From Spongiibacter nanhainus (GTDB lineage Bacteria; Pseudomonadota; Gammaproteobacteria; Pseudomonadales; Spongiibacteraceae), in contig NZ_CP066167.1 of NCBI RefSeq assembly GCF_016132545.1, positions 1,019,001-1,083,000 on the forward strand: a DNA stretch of 64,000 nt. The letters are read 5' to 3'. Under the pieces are notes generated by a model. It was given only the letters and a program-made list of their open reading frames with translations, was not told the DNA's origin and ran no database searches. The position numbers and the translations under genes were made by a program. This document shows positions 52,405 through 62,093 of the stretch, piece after piece (position 1 is the stretch's first letter; each line of letters opens with the position of its first letter).

Positions 52405-54297
52405 TTATCGCATCCGCGGGTTGGCTTTGTAGCGGAATTTGATGAAGTTTTGCGCACTGTCTAAAACCTGGAAGGCTTCTTTTAGGTTGCGGCGTTCAAA
52501 ACTGGAAAGCTTGTCGGGTTGAATATTGTTTCCCGGCTTTTCTCCGGCTTGAATGGCCAAAGCCTGGTGGCGCACCCGCACCATAGAGATATACTCGAGT
52601 GCATCGCAGATGTCCTGGCCTTTTCCCGGTGGCAGTATCTTTGCGCTAATGACATCTTCCATACGCTCAAAAGAGTTTTGAGCCATAGAGCCAACCGCAA
52701 GGGCGTGTACTCGAATAACGTCTGTGAGCGGCGCTGTGCCGCGTCTTTTTAGGTTGATCGAGTTCTTGTGCTCGCCATCCTGCTCCAGAACAAAGCCCTT
52801 AAAGAAACCGAGAGGCGGCGTACGGTTGAGTGCGTTGCGGGCCATGCTGGCCAAAAAGCTGCGGTTGGCCGGGGCCTTTGTGGCAATAAATTCCCGTAAT
52901 TGTTCAGCCAGTTTTGCCTCGCCCCAGACGCCATCGAGGTCAAAGAAAATACTGCTATTGAGGAGAGCTTGAGGGACAGGGTTCTCGATCCAGTGGCCGA
53001 ATTGCAGCTTCCATTCGTCCAGAGTACGTCGACAGTCGGGATTAGTCGCCATGATGTTACCCGTACAATAAGTGTAGCCGCAGGCCGCCAGACCGTCGCT
53101 GACGAATTTGGCGAGTTCTTCAAAATAGGCGCCGTGCCGATCTGCCTCAAAGCTGTTGTCGAGGATGATGCCGTTATCCTGATCGGTCACAATGAGCTGC
53201 TCGTCCCGAGCCATAGAGCCCAGCGCCAGGAAACAGTAGGGCACCGGAGGCGGACCGAGTTTTTCTTCCGCCAAGGTTAGCAGGCGCTGCTTGAAGCTTC
53301 GTCCGATGACCGACATGGCGCTACCGATCATATGGGAGTTGGCATCCTCATTGACCATCCTGACAAAGACCGCGGGAAGTTGGGCGGCGTAGTGGGTCAG
53401 CTCCGATACGCTTTGCTGACTCAGGATGCCTCTTACTAATAATATGCTGCTTTGTGACTCATGCCGCACCACGTCAGACAGAGCCAGTACACCGGTGCAG
53501 CGCTGGCGGTGGAGTATAGGTAGATGGTGGACGTTGTGGCGTAACATTGCCAGTATCGCTTCGAAAACATAGGCATTGTCATCCAGGGTGATCAGGTCGG
53601 TGGTCATCACTTCGCTTACTGGTGTGTCGATGCTCACGGCATTTGCCAGTGCCCGAATACGCAGATCCCGATCGGTGATAATGCCCACCACTTTGTGCTC
53701 GTTGCCGTTTACTTTGGGTAAGGGCTGATCGGGGTCGGTGATCAAAAGTGAGGATACGCCATTGTCGGTCATTTGCATCGCCGCCTCGTGAATGGACGCG
53801 TGCATACTGCAGGTCACCAGATCCCGACTGATTAATTCCTTTACTTTTGCAGTAATAAGATCATTGTTGTCGGCATGGGTGGTGATTGCCTGACGCAGTA
53901 ACGCGTTGTCTTCAGCCTCAAAGTAGTCGGCGAATTTATCGTATTTTTCGCAGTAGTCGTGAAACAAATTGGCGGGTATGCAGTACACCAGCGTATCTTC
54001 CAGGGCTCGAACAGGAAAGCGAACTAGGTGATTCATCATCAGCCCTAGCTGGCCGAAGATTCCGCCTTCACCGAGCCGGTTATACAGCTCCCCGGAGCGC
54101 CGGAATGTTTCTACTGCACCGCTACGTATAACGTAGAGGTCGTCAATCTTCTCCCGAAAATGAAGAATGTCTCGACCTTCCCGGTAGTAGCTTATTTCTA
54201 CCTGTTGAGCCATTTCGTTGATGGCTTCCTCGGGTAGATCTTGAAAGGGTGGATGCTTTTGCAGGAAGGCAGCAACTTCAAGTTGTTCAGCGTGCAC
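52405..54297 (-). CDS. cNMP-binding/CBS/DUF294 nucleotidyltransferase protein
   Basis: A 630-residue cytosolic protein with a cyclic-nucleotide-binding domain (residues about 15-125, REGRDILHFREKIDDLYVIR), two CBS domains (about 155-285, GIITDRDLRIRALA; LPILHRQRCTGVLALSDVVR), a DUF294-type nucleotidyltransferase domain (LALGSMARDEQLIVTDQDNG near 350) and a C-terminal helical half. The layout is the same as the known regulator near acetate and solute symporters. The start is GTG at 54297, with AAGGATCG in front. It is coupled to the exonuclease gene (4-bp gap). It likely senses a nucleotide and modifies or uridylylates a partner. Confidence 0.88.
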   Translation of the reverse strand: MHAEQLEVAAFLQKHPPFQDLPEEAINEMAQQVEISYYREGRDILHFREKIDDLYVIRSGAVETFRRSGELYNRLGEGGIFGQLGLMMNHLVRFPVRALEDTLVYCIPANLFHDYCEKYDKFADYFEAEDNALLRQAITTHADNNDLITAKVKELISRDLVTCSMHASIHEAAMQMTDNGVSSLLITDPDQPLPKVNGNEHKVVGIITDRDLRIRALANAVSIDTPVSEVMTTDLITLDDNAYVFEAILAMLRHNVHHLPILHRQRCTGVLALSDVVRHESQSSILLVRGILSQQSVSELTHYAAQLPAVFVRMVNEDANSHMIGSAMSVIGRSFKQRLLTLAEEKLGPPPVPYCFLALGSMARDEQLIVTDQDNGIILDNSFEADRHGAYFEELAKFVSDGLAACGYTYCTGNIMATNPDCRRTLDEWKLQFGHWIENPVPQALLNSSIFFDLDGVWGEAKLAEQLREFIATKAPANRSFLASMARNALNRTPPLGFFKGFVLEQDGEHKNSINLKRRGTAPLTDVIRVHALAVGSMAQNSFERMEDVISAKILPPGKGQDICDALEYISMVRVRHQALAIQAGEKPGNNIQPDKLSSFERRNLKEAFQVLDSAQNFIKFRYKANPRMR

Positions 54298-54602
54298 GGT
54301 ATCGATCCTTTGTTCTTAGACATTGTGGTGTCGCTGGGATTATCGCCTTTCTCGATTGCAGATGACGGTTTGTCCACTGTAATACTAGCAGCGATAGAAA
54401 ACACTACCCAAATTAAGGCAGCGGAGAGTGGTGAGTAAACCACTTCATTGATTTGCTCTTGGCATTGAATTCCACAGTTCCTTCCCGGGCTGCTGCGCTA
54501 GCGGGCTGTTCTACAGCTTAGCCCATCTGGGTGATGTCGAGCATGGCGCTTGTAGGGTTAAATCGATAGCCTCATAAAACAATAAATTGTATAGGTGCAT
54601 AT
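54298..54602. other. Divergent intergenic region
   Basis: About 305 bp between the DUF294 gene and the SDR gene. Only the leaders of the two genes; no repeat or clear operator was found. The opposite-strand frames here are shadows. Confidence 0.45.
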
Positions 54603-55529
54603 ATGGCGGTAAAACCGGTGGAATTGGCGGGCAGTAATATTCTGGTTACCGGGCCTACCGGTCAAGTGGCTCGCCCGGTCGTTGATGCTCTGGCAGCGGT
54701 GGCTGATGTCACTGCGCTGGCCAGATTTACCGATGATCGAGTGCGTCGTGATATTGAAAATTTGGGGGTGAAGACGCTGGCCGCTGACCTGGCGGATGCC
54801 GAAAGCCTACGTGCCTGCCCGGATGAATTTGACTATGTGCTAAATTTTGCCGTGGTAAAAACGGATGATTTCCAGTATGACCTGGCCGCTAATGCCGAGG
54901 GCGTGGGCAACCTAATGCTGCAATGCCGCAGTGCGAAGGCATTCCTTCACTTTTCATCGACGGCGGTGTACCAATATGCCGGCAGCGAACCTCGCAAAGA
55001 GTCCGATCCATTGGGTGACAACCACCGCTCGATGTTCCCCACCTACAGTATCTCCAAAATAGCCGCTGAAACGGTCTGTCGATTTACCGCTCACCAGTTT
55101 GATATTCCCACGACGATCGCACGCCTCAGCGTGCCCTATGGCAATAACGGTGGCTGGCCCTATTTCCATCTACTAATGATGAAAGAGGGTATGGAGATCG
55201 ATGTCCATCCTGAGCGCCCCAATAGTTACAACCTCTTACATAGCAGTGATTACATTGAAAAAATTCCCTATTTGTTGGGGGCAGCGACACCACAGGTGAC
55301 CACCACTAACTTTGGTGGCTCTACCGCAGTAAGTATTGAGGAATGGTGCAATTACCTCGCGGAGTTAAGCGGCTTTACGCCGATATTCCGCGACAATCCC
55401 GCGGCCTTTGGCAGTCTCAGTATCGATACTACGCAAATGCATCGTCTGATTGGCCCCACGCAAAAGGATTGGAAAGAGGGGGTTAAAGAAATGGTAGCGG
55501 CGTTGTCGCCAGAATTGCTCAGGGTCTAA
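54603..55529 (+). CDS. Extended SDR / NAD-dependent epimerase-dehydratase
   Basis: A 308-residue Rossmann enzyme. It has the nucleotide motif LVTGPTGQVARPVVDALAAV near the start, a Ser-Ser catalytic region (LHFSSTAVYQYAG near residue 120) and an intact Tyr-x3-Lys (YSISKIAAETVCRF near 150). It is thus a typical extended SDR, probably NAD(P)-dependent isomerase, dehydratase or reductase on a sugar-like or acyl substrate. A separate gene at 4.9 kb shares its general fold but lacks the Lys. It is convergent with the epoxide hydrolase gene. Its substrate is unknown. Confidence 0.87.
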   Translation: MAVKPVELAGSNILVTGPTGQVARPVVDALAAVADVTALARFTDDRVRRDIENLGVKTLAADLADAESLRACPDEFDYVLNFAVVKTDDFQYDLAANAEGVGNLMLQCRSAKAFLHFSSTAVYQYAGSEPRKESDPLGDNHRSMFPTYSISKIAAETVCRFTAHQFDIPTTIARLSVPYGNNGGWPYFHLLMMKEGMEIDVHPERPNSYNLLHSSDYIEKIPYLLGAATPQVTTTNFGGSTAVSIEEWCNYLAELSGFTPIFRDNPAAFGSLSIDTTQMHRLIGPTQKDWKEGVKEMVAALSPELLRV

Positions 55530-55620
55530 TAACAAAGGGCCACGCTGATTGCTCACCCTGTGCGGCCGACGCCGCCGTTGAAAAGCGCGGGCGTAGGCGA
55601 AATGATGTTCCAAGATATTG

Positions 55621-56766
55621 CTAGGCGAGAGTTCTGGCAAACTTGCGCAGTTCATCTACAAATATGGACGGCTGCTCAAAGGCGGCGAAATGGCCGCCTT
55701 TTTCTGTCTCGTTCCAGTAGATGAGATTGCGGTATTTTCGCCTCACCCACGCCTCAGTGGGCCGAAAGATCTCCTTGGGGAAAATTGAAACGCCGACAGG
55801 AGTGTCGCTGTTGAATTGTGCCTGGAAGGCACTGTTGAAGCTCTCCCAGTAGAGGCGGGCTGAGGACGCTGCGGTATTGGTTAACCAGTACCAGCTGATT
55901 TCATCGAGAACTTTATTGATCCCCAGTGCATCTTCAGGGGTGCCAGTGTTATCAGTCCAGAAATACAGCTTTTCGTAAATCCACGCGGCTTGGCCGACTG
56001 GTGAGTCGGCCAATGCATAGCCCAGTGTCTGTGGCCGAGTGCTCTGTTGCTTGGAGTAGCCGGAATCCCACTCTTTGTAAAACTGAAAGCCCTCCAAGGC
56101 TGACGTTTCCCTAGGGCCCAGGTTGGCTAAGTCCTCCTCAGTGGGTGCTGCTATTGCCATGTTGATATGAATGGCCTGACAACCCGAGGACTGGAGACCG
56201 CCAATGGCATTCGTCACGGCCGATCCCCAGTCACCACCCTGAGCGATGTAACTCGAATACCCCAGTCGCTGCATCAATGTATCCCAGGCTGAGGCTACCC
56301 TTTCTACGCCCCAGCCTTTAGAGCTGGGCTTCCCAGAGAAGCCATAGCCCGGCAAGCTGGGTAACACAAGATGAAAGGCATCCTGTTCGTCGCCGCCGTA
56401 TTGGGTCGGATCTGTAAGAGGCTCGATTACCTCCATAAATTCGAGAATAGACCCAGGCCAGCCGTGGGTCATCACCATAGGCCTTGCGTTGGCGTGGCGT
56501 GAGCGAATATGTAGAAAATGGATATCCAAACCATCGATGGTGGTGATGAACTGCGGGTATCTATTGACTTTATCCTCACACAAGCGCCAGTCGTATTGGT
56601 GCTGCCAGTACTCACATAGCGATTGCAGTCTCTTCAGTGGTACGCCTTGGGACCAGTCATCGACCGTTGCTGCATCCGGCCAACGAGCCATTGCCAGCCG
56701 TTGCTGAAGGTCGGTGATTGCCGAGTCGGGGATAGAGATTCGGAAAGACTCAATGTTTTCAGTCAT
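55621..56766 (-). CDS. Epoxide hydrolase (N-terminal EHN type)
   Basis: A 381-residue alpha/beta-hydrolase with the epoxide-hydrolase N-terminal domain (residues 1-110). The oxyanion motif HGWPGS is at 101-106 and the nucleophile is Asp179 in QGGDWGSAV. The end GGHFAAFEQPSIFVDELRKF carries the catalytic His. It opens epoxides to diols by way of an ester intermediate, or acts on a related ether. ATG at 56766 is preceded by AAGGACC; the frame to 56838 lacks support. It belongs to the catabolic region with acyl-CoA synthetase and dehydrogenases downstream, though not obviously one operon. Confidence 0.9.
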   Translation of the reverse strand: MTENIESFRISIPDSAITDLQQRLAMARWPDAATVDDWSQGVPLKRLQSLCEYWQHQYDWRLCEDKVNRYPQFITTIDGLDIHFLHIRSRHANARPMVMTHGWPGSILEFMEVIEPLTDPTQYGGDEQDAFHLVLPSLPGYGFSGKPSSKGWGVERVASAWDTLMQRLGYSSYIAQGGDWGSAVTNAIGGLQSSGCQAIHINMAIAAPTEEDLANLGPRETSALEGFQFYKEWDSGYSKQQSTRPQTLGYALADSPVGQAAWIYEKLYFWTDNTGTPEDALGINKVLDEISWYWLTNTAASSARLYWESFNSAFQAQFNSDTPVGVSIFPKEIFRPTEAWVRRKYRNLIYWNETEKGGHFAAFEQPSIFVDELRKFARTLA

Positions 56767-57092
56767 GCTGGGTCCTTGGTCATTATTGGTATAGATGCGT
56801 ATCACCACAGCATAGCGTGATAGTAGAAGGTGACTCAACGGGTCTCTGGCGTGCCGTAACGCTCAACTGAGTGAGAATAAATGATGCAGCATGCCGACAT
56901 CACTGGCATATCGCGGGAGGCTATGGGTGCGGGGGCGTCCTTCAGGTACGGGCGCATCAGTACTATAACGCTGTATACGTTGGCTAAGGCGCCGCCGTTG
57001 AGTGCTTCGTGCCAAAGGTATGCCGCGAATTAATTCAACAATGACTAAATTTTCTGCACGGAAAGGTCGACAAAATAACTCGCCATGTGCTG

Positions 57093-57488
57093 CTATTGAC
57101 CGACAGCCTCCGTTTCACCTCCCGAGGCCTCCCAGGCGCTAAATCCGCCCTCAATATGAGCAACTTGCTCCAGGCCCATTCGTTGCACCGTTTCTGTGGC
57201 CAACGCTGAGCGCCAGGCCGATTGGCAGAAAAAGTGGAAGAGCTTTTTCTCTCCAAATACCGGTTTGAAATAGGGGCTACCTGGGTCGATCCAGAATTCC
57301 AACATGCCTCGGGGAGCGTGGAAGGCGCCGGGAATCGTACCGCTGCGTAGTCGCTCGCGGATATCTCTGATGTCTACAAACTGCACACTTTCATCGCCAA
57401 GGAGTTGCCGAGCTTGCTCTATAGTCAGGGTGCGAATCTTGCTGTTTGCGTCTGCGACCAATTGAGCTGAGGATAATTTAAGAGGCAT
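57093..57488 (-). CDS. Rhodanese-like sulfurtransferase domain protein
   Basis: A 131-residue single rhodanese domain. LTIEQARQLLGDESVQFVDI and RDIRERLRSGTIPGAFHAPR are the usual CDC25/rhodanese strands, and the active loop reads FFCQSAWRSALA with the catalytic Cys, so persulfide chemistry is plausible. GGFSAWEASGG is the standard C-terminal signature. The ATG at 57488 (MPLKLSSAQ) is preferred over the frame start at 57560. No sulfur-metabolism gene is beside it. It lies upstream of a 250-bp gap before the epoxide hydrolase region. Confidence 0.87.
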   Translation of the reverse strand: MPLKLSSAQLVADANSKIRTLTIEQARQLLGDESVQFVDIRDIRERLRSGTIPGAFHAPRGMLEFWIDPGSPYFKPVFGEKKLFHFFCQSAWRSALATETVQRMGLEQVAHIEGGFSAWEASGGETEAVGQ

Positions 57489-57717
57489 AGTTCGACCTAC
57501 ACAAGCTGTATGAACTGGAAGGGGGCTACGGTGTTTATATCCAGCAATTGCCCAGTGCAATGGGCAGAAGTTTACTTCGTGAAGCTAGCATTTAACCATC
57601 AGACTATTGTCTAGGAAGACTCGTCTTTCCCTTTGTCGATCTGCGGCCCTACGTAGTCCAGAATTAAAGTAGAAACTATGTCCATAGTCTACCGTCGGGC
57701 AGAGTCTTCTGAATCGG

Positions 57718-57897
57718 TCATTTTTTTGGTTTGTATGGAGCATCACGACACCGTCTGAGAGCTTTCACCATTTCAGAAAAATCCCTGGCCATAGTAATGT
57801 TGGGTACATACGGCTGGTTGGGCACTAAAAGGTAGCGATATCGGCCATCGAGTCGAAGTCCGAGATAATAGTCATCCGTATATCGCCTCCATTGATC
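57718..57897 (-). pseudogene. Short coding-like frame without ATG, possible gene remnant
   Basis: On the minus strand, in the frame one base off the preceding ligase gene, the text DQWRRYTDDYYLGLRLDGRY then RYLLVPNQPYVPNITMARDF and SEMVKALRRCRDAPYKPKK runs to a stop at 57720-57718. Its amino acid make-up and clean spacing look like real protein, yet there is no ATG or clear start before residue 40 and a stop codon lies shortly upstream. It may be the end of a broken gene, or a small protein with an unusual start, coupled to the ligase stop. The family is unknown. Confidence 0.3.
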
Positions 57898-59413
57898 AGC
57901 TGTGCTTTTCTATGCCCAAGAGAGTGGCCCTTAGCTCCCGCTTCAATAGTTTGCCGTTGGGCATTCGCGGTAGGGCGTCACTGAGAATGATGCGTCGAGG
58001 GCACTTAAAGCTGGCCAGTTTCGCCTTGCAATAATCGGTGATCATATCGAAGAAGTCGGATTCCGAGCTGGGCGTGCTGGCGGGTTCGATAACGGCGACT
58101 ACCTCTTCGCCGAACTCCTCGTTGGGTAAGCCCAGCACGGCGACGTCGGCGACATCGTCGTGGGCAATAAGGAGGTTCTCAATTTCTTGCGGATAGATAT
58201 TGACTCCGCCAGAGACGATGGTGAAAGCGCGGCGGTCGGTTAAGTACAGAAAGCCATCTGCATCGATGTAGCCAATGTCACCTAGCGTGCTCCAACCTGG
58301 TTTAATGTAGGCATCGCGGGTCTTCTCGGGATCGTTAAAGTATTCGAAATCCGGTAACCCTGAAAAATAGACGGTACCGGTTTGGTTGGCTCCCAGCTCA
58401 TTGCCCTCATCGTCGCAGATATGTAGTTCACCCAGTACCGCTTTGCCGACAGATCCGGGGTGGGCTCGCCATTCCTGTGGTCCCAATGCCGTCACGCCGT
58501 TACTTTCGCTGCCACCGTAGTACTCGTAGATGATGTTACCCCACCAGTTCAGCATCTTCTGCTTAACCTCGGGTGAGCAGGGCGCAGCGGCGTGGACGGC
58601 GACCTTCAGTGACGCTAGAGAGTATCGTTGACGGATTGTCTCGGGCAGGGCCAACAGCCGTACAAACATTGTGGGCACCAGTTGGGTGTGGGTTACTTGG
58701 TGCGTTTCTATAGTTGCAAGGAAGCTTTCTGGGTCAAACTTGCTTTGTACAACGAGGCTGCCGCCGGCGCGCAAAATAGCCAGGCACCAGTTCAATGGCG
58801 CCGCGTGATACAGGGGAGCCGGCGATAAATAGATGGTGTCAGCGCCGATCCCGTAAAGGGCGCTGATAAAACCATCGATTGCCGGTGCGGTGCCAAAGCT
58901 GCGTTCGATAATGGGGCGACGGATGCCCTTGGGTTTGCCGGTGGTGCCTGAAGAGTAGTACATGATCTGCCCTTCGGTTTGCTCGAAATTTGCTTGTAGG
59001 TGCGCATCGCTCTGCCGAGCGAGTTTGATCACCTTAGAGCATGCGTCTTCATCGACGTTGATACTCTTGATACCAATGCGGCCGACTAGCTCGCTGAGCT
59101 GCGATGAGCAGAGGACAAGCACCGCCCCCGAGTCCTGGACAATGTGGGCGACTTCTTCATCTTTTAGGTGCCAGTTGATTGGTGTGATGTAAACGCCCAG
59201 CCGAAGCGCGGCCCACATGGCAACTAGGTATTCGGCGCGGTTCTCCATCATGATGGAGACGTAGTCTCCGCCGGCCACGCTGCAGTTATGAAGATGGTTG
59301 GCCAAGGCAATAGACGCATTATTCAACTGGCGCCAGTTCCAGAATTCGCCATTGGGCGAAACCAAGGCGGTCTCGTTGGGACGGGCTAGTGCGTGATCCT
59401 GTATATGAGCCAC
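57896..59413 (-). CDS. AMP-binding acyl-CoA synthetase/ligase
   Basis: A 505-residue adenylate-forming enzyme that makes an acyl-CoA from a carboxylic acid, ATP and CoA. The P-loop motif is IMYYSSGTTGKPKGIRRP (near 157), the adenine site YGGSESNGVT (near 305), the hinge region YLTDRRAFTIVSGGVNIYPQ (near 405) and the catalytic Lys in LPRMPNGKLLKRELR (near 490). The family of close relatives acts on medium- to long-chain or aromatic and terpenoid acids. It is followed by a rhodanese gene and preceded on the same strand by a Zn-alcohol dehydrogenase and an aldehyde dehydrogenase, which fits a chain alcohol to acid to acyl-CoA. Confidence 0.93.
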   Translation of the reverse strand: MAHIQDHALARPNETALVSPNGEFWNWRQLNNASIALANHLHNCSVAGGDYVSIMMENRAEYLVAMWAALRLGVYITPINWHLKDEEVAHIVQDSGAVLVLCSSQLSELVGRIGIKSINVDEDACSKVIKLARQSDAHLQANFEQTEGQIMYYSSGTTGKPKGIRRPIIERSFGTAPAIDGFISALYGIGADTIYLSPAPLYHAAPLNWCLAILRAGGSLVVQSKFDPESFLATIETHQVTHTQLVPTMFVRLLALPETIRQRYSLASLKVAVHAAAPCSPEVKQKMLNWWGNIIYEYYGGSESNGVTALGPQEWRAHPGSVGKAVLGELHICDDEGNELGANQTGTVYFSGLPDFEYFNDPEKTRDAYIKPGWSTLGDIGYIDADGFLYLTDRRAFTIVSGGVNIYPQEIENLLIAHDDVADVAVLGLPNEEFGEEVVAVIEPASTPSSESDFFDMITDYCKAKLASFKCPRRIILSDALPRMPNGKLLKRELRATLLGIEKHS

Positions 59414-59469
59414 AACAATTCCTCGCTGTTATCTTTTTGATACTGAGTGATGTTAGGGAGCAGCGGGCT

Positions 59470-60567
59470 TTAGGGAATCAGCACCGCTTTTACAAATTTT
59501 GCCGATTTTTGCTCGTGTATCGCCTTGTTGATCTGCTCCAGAGGGAAGGTCTTGCAGATCTTCTCCACCGGAAAACGCCCGGCTTTGATATGGTCAATCA
59601 ACTCGGGGATAAAGCTATCGGGGTCGGCATCCCCTTCCAGTATCCCCTTCACGGTGATGCCTGTGAGTACCAGGTGGGTGATATCCAGTTTTATGGCGCT
59701 ATCTGCCTCGGCCGCCGCCACTAGGCCGACTGTGGCGCGGGGCGCCAGCAGCGGCAGAAACTGCTCGATTGCGGGTGCGATTCCGGTGGTGTCAAACAGC
59801 TTGCTTATGCCACCGGACAGGTGCGTGCTCAGTGCCTCCTTGAGATTGGGTATATCTGGTGCCAGAGCTGCTGCCGCACCCAGCTCGACGGCCAGTGCCC
59901 GCCGCTGGCTATTGGGCTCGATGAGTACCGTGTGGCAGCCGCGAATCGAGGCGGCGATTACTGCGGACATGCCCACTGCGCCGCCGCCAACAATCACCAC
60001 GTTATCACCTGACTGACAGTCGAGTGCATTCATGATGGTACCGGCCCCAGTCTGGAAACCGCAGCCAAGAGCACCAACCAGAGGTAAGCGCTGGGCGTCG
60101 ATATCCACCTTGACCACGTTGCGCTGATCTACCAGTGCGTGGCTTGCGAAGGAGGATTGTCCAAAGAAGCGACCGGATACCGGGGCGTCTTGCCGACTTA
60201 AGCCCGCACTGCCGTCGGGACGGCGCCCGAGAAAGTTAAGCGGAGCAAACTGGTGGCAGTAACTGGGGGCGTGTTCGTTGCAGCTCGGGCACTCGCCACA
60301 GGAAAGGTAACTCATGACCACTTGGTCACCGACCTTCACTTTGGTGACATCCTCACCCACAGCCTCAACAATACCGGCGCCTTCATGCCCCAGCACCGCC
60401 GGCAATTCCACGGGGATTTGCTGGTCTTTGGAAATGATATCGGTGTGGCAGATCCCTACACCCAGTACGCGGACTCTAACCTCGTGGCGGCGGGGAGGCT
60501 CCATGTTAAGGTCTTCGATAACAAAGGGCTGTTGGGCTTGTGTGGCAACGGCGGCTTTTATTCTCAT
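59470..60567 (-). CDS. Zinc-dependent alcohol dehydrogenase (class III/aryl type)
   Basis: A 365-residue NAD(P)-dependent medium-chain dehydrogenase. GICHTDII holds the catalytic zinc Cys and LGHEGAGIVEAVGEDVTKVK its His-Glu pair; the structural zinc cysteines lie in CGECPSCNEHAPSYC. The cofactor loop is VIVGGGAVGMSAVI near residue 195. The pattern fits benzyl- or aryl-alcohol dehydrogenases better than short-chain ethanol enzymes. It lies 14 bp after the aldehyde dehydrogenase gene, and the two probably oxidise an alcohol to an acid for the downstream ligase. Confidence 0.92.
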   Translation of the reverse strand: MRIKAAVATQAQQPFVIEDLNMEPPRRHEVRVRVLGVGICHTDIISKDQQIPVELPAVLGHEGAGIVEAVGEDVTKVKVGDQVVMSYLSCGECPSCNEHAPSYCHQFAPLNFLGRRPDGSAGLSRQDAPVSGRFFGQSSFASHALVDQRNVVKVDIDAQRLPLVGALGCGFQTGAGTIMNALDCQSGDNVVIVGGGAVGMSAVIAASIRGCHTVLIEPNSQRRALAVELGAAAALAPDIPNLKEALSTHLSGGISKLFDTTGIAPAIEQFLPLLAPRATVGLVAAAEADSAIKLDITHLVLTGITVKGILEGDADPDSFIPELIDHIKAGRFPVEKICKTFPLEQINKAIHEQKSAKFVKAVLIP

Positions 60568-60581
60568 GTGACGCTCCGGGT

Positions 60582-62060
60582 TTACAGTGACATAACGACA
60601 GATTTGGTTTGCAGATAGGCATCCAGAGCCTCGGGTCCATTCTCCCTGCCCAGCCCGGACTTCTTGTAACCGCCAAAGGGCATGGCGGGGTCGGCCAACA
60701 ACACACAGTTCACAAATACCGTGCCGGCCTGCAGGGCGGCGCTCATGCGGTGAGCGGTTCCGAGGTCTCGAGTCCAGACATGGGCGGCGAGCCCGTAATC
60801 GCTGTCGTTGGCCAATGCGATCACGTCTTCTTCGCTGTCAAAGGGCATGATGGAGAGTACTGGGCCGAACACTTCCTCCCGGGCAATTTCTACTTGGCCG
60901 TCGACGTCGCGAAACAGTGTGGGAGGAAAATAGTAACCGCCCTCGGGTAGCGAAGTTTCCACTGCAACGGACTCGACACCTGCGGCCTTGGCGCGTTCCA
61001 CCATGGCGCTGACTTTTTGGTATTGGGCTTCGCTGATCAGTGGGCCCATGGCACTGTCACTATCCCAGCTCGGGCCCAGTAGCGACTGCCGGGCGTGTTC
61101 TGCCAGCCCGGTTATGACTTCCTCATAAACGTCGCGTTGGACATACAAGCGAGTGCCGGCGTAACACACCTGACCACTGTTAAAAAAGCAGGACGCCGCA
61201 GACTGGGCGATAGCGGTGGGGAGATCGGCATCGGCAAAGATGATGTTGGGGGATTTTCCGCCCAGCTCCAGGGTGACTTTCTTTAGCGATGGCACACTGG
61301 CTTGCAGAATGTGCTGGCCGGTAGCCGTGGAGCCGGTAAAGGCTACCTTCGCTACACCTGGATGTTCCACCAGCGCTTTGCCGGAGGTGGCGCCATCACC
61401 AGTGATGACATTGATCACGCCGGGCGGGAATCCAACACGTGTGGCCAAGTCGGCCAGGTAGAGGAGGCTGAGCGGTGTTTCGGGTGCCGGTTTGAGTACC
61501 ACCGTGCACCCGGCGGCGAGTGCCGGCGCGATTTTCCACATGCTGAGAATCAGTGGAAAATTCCACGGTGTAACCGCAGCGACAACACCAACCGGTTCTT
61601 TTCTGACATAGGCATGGAACTGGTTGGGCTGGCTGGCCAATGGGCGCTGACTACCGCAAATTTTGCTGGGCCAACCGGCATAAGTGCGCAACCACGCGAC
61701 AGCACTGGGGATATCCACGCTTTGGGTGATGCTGATGGGGCGACCGGTATCCAGTGCCTCCAATGAAGCCAGGTAGGTCAGCTCTTGCTCCATTGCGTCG
61801 GCGAGCTTATGCATCAGCGACTCTCTGGCCAGCGGTGGGATATCGCACCAGTCCGGGTTGTTCAATGCCGACTGGGCGGCGGCGACGGCCTTGTTTACGG
61901 TATCCTGACTGGCAACGGGAATGTCGCCATAGCGGGCAGTGCTGCAGGGGTCAATCAGCGGCACGCGCGACTCTGCACTGCTGTGGCAGGGCGCGCCATT
62001 AATGCGGTGACAGAGCTCGGGTAATCTCAAGGAGTCCCAGGTCATAGTGGCTATCCTCAT
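60582..62060 (-). CDS. NAD(P)-dependent aldehyde dehydrogenase
   Basis: A 492-residue ALDH-superfamily enzyme of normal length. It has PWNFPLILSMWKIAPALAAG (near 165), GSTATGQHILQASVPSLKKV, the Glu motif VTLELGGKSPNIIF (near 263), and the catalytic Cys in FNSGQVCYAGTRLYV (near 297). EVFGPVLSIMPFDSEEDVIA near the end completes the pattern. Betaine-aldehyde-type or vanillin/benzaldehyde-type function is possible. The start is ATG at 62060. It is between the APH-type kinase and the Zn-alcohol dehydrogenase on the same strand. Confidence 0.94.
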   Translation of the reverse strand: MRIATMTWDSLRLPELCHRINGAPCHSSAESRVPLIDPCSTARYGDIPVASQDTVNKAVAAAQSALNNPDWCDIPPLARESLMHKLADAMEQELTYLASLEALDTGRPISITQSVDIPSAVAWLRTYAGWPSKICGSQRPLASQPNQFHAYVRKEPVGVVAAVTPWNFPLILSMWKIAPALAAGCTVVLKPAPETPLSLLYLADLATRVGFPPGVINVITGDGATSGKALVEHPGVAKVAFTGSTATGQHILQASVPSLKKVTLELGGKSPNIIFADADLPTAIAQSAASCFFNSGQVCYAGTRLYVQRDVYEEVITGLAEHARQSLLGPSWDSDSAMGPLISEAQYQKVSAMVERAKAAGVESVAVETSLPEGGYYFPPTLFRDVDGQVEIAREEVFGPVLSIMPFDSEEDVIALANDSDYGLAAHVWTRDLGTAHRMSAALQAGTVFVNCVLLADPAMPFGGYKKSGLGRENGPEALDAYLQTKSVVMSL

Positions 62061-62093
62061 ATTATTGTTTTGCGAAACGTGAAATGTCGCGAG

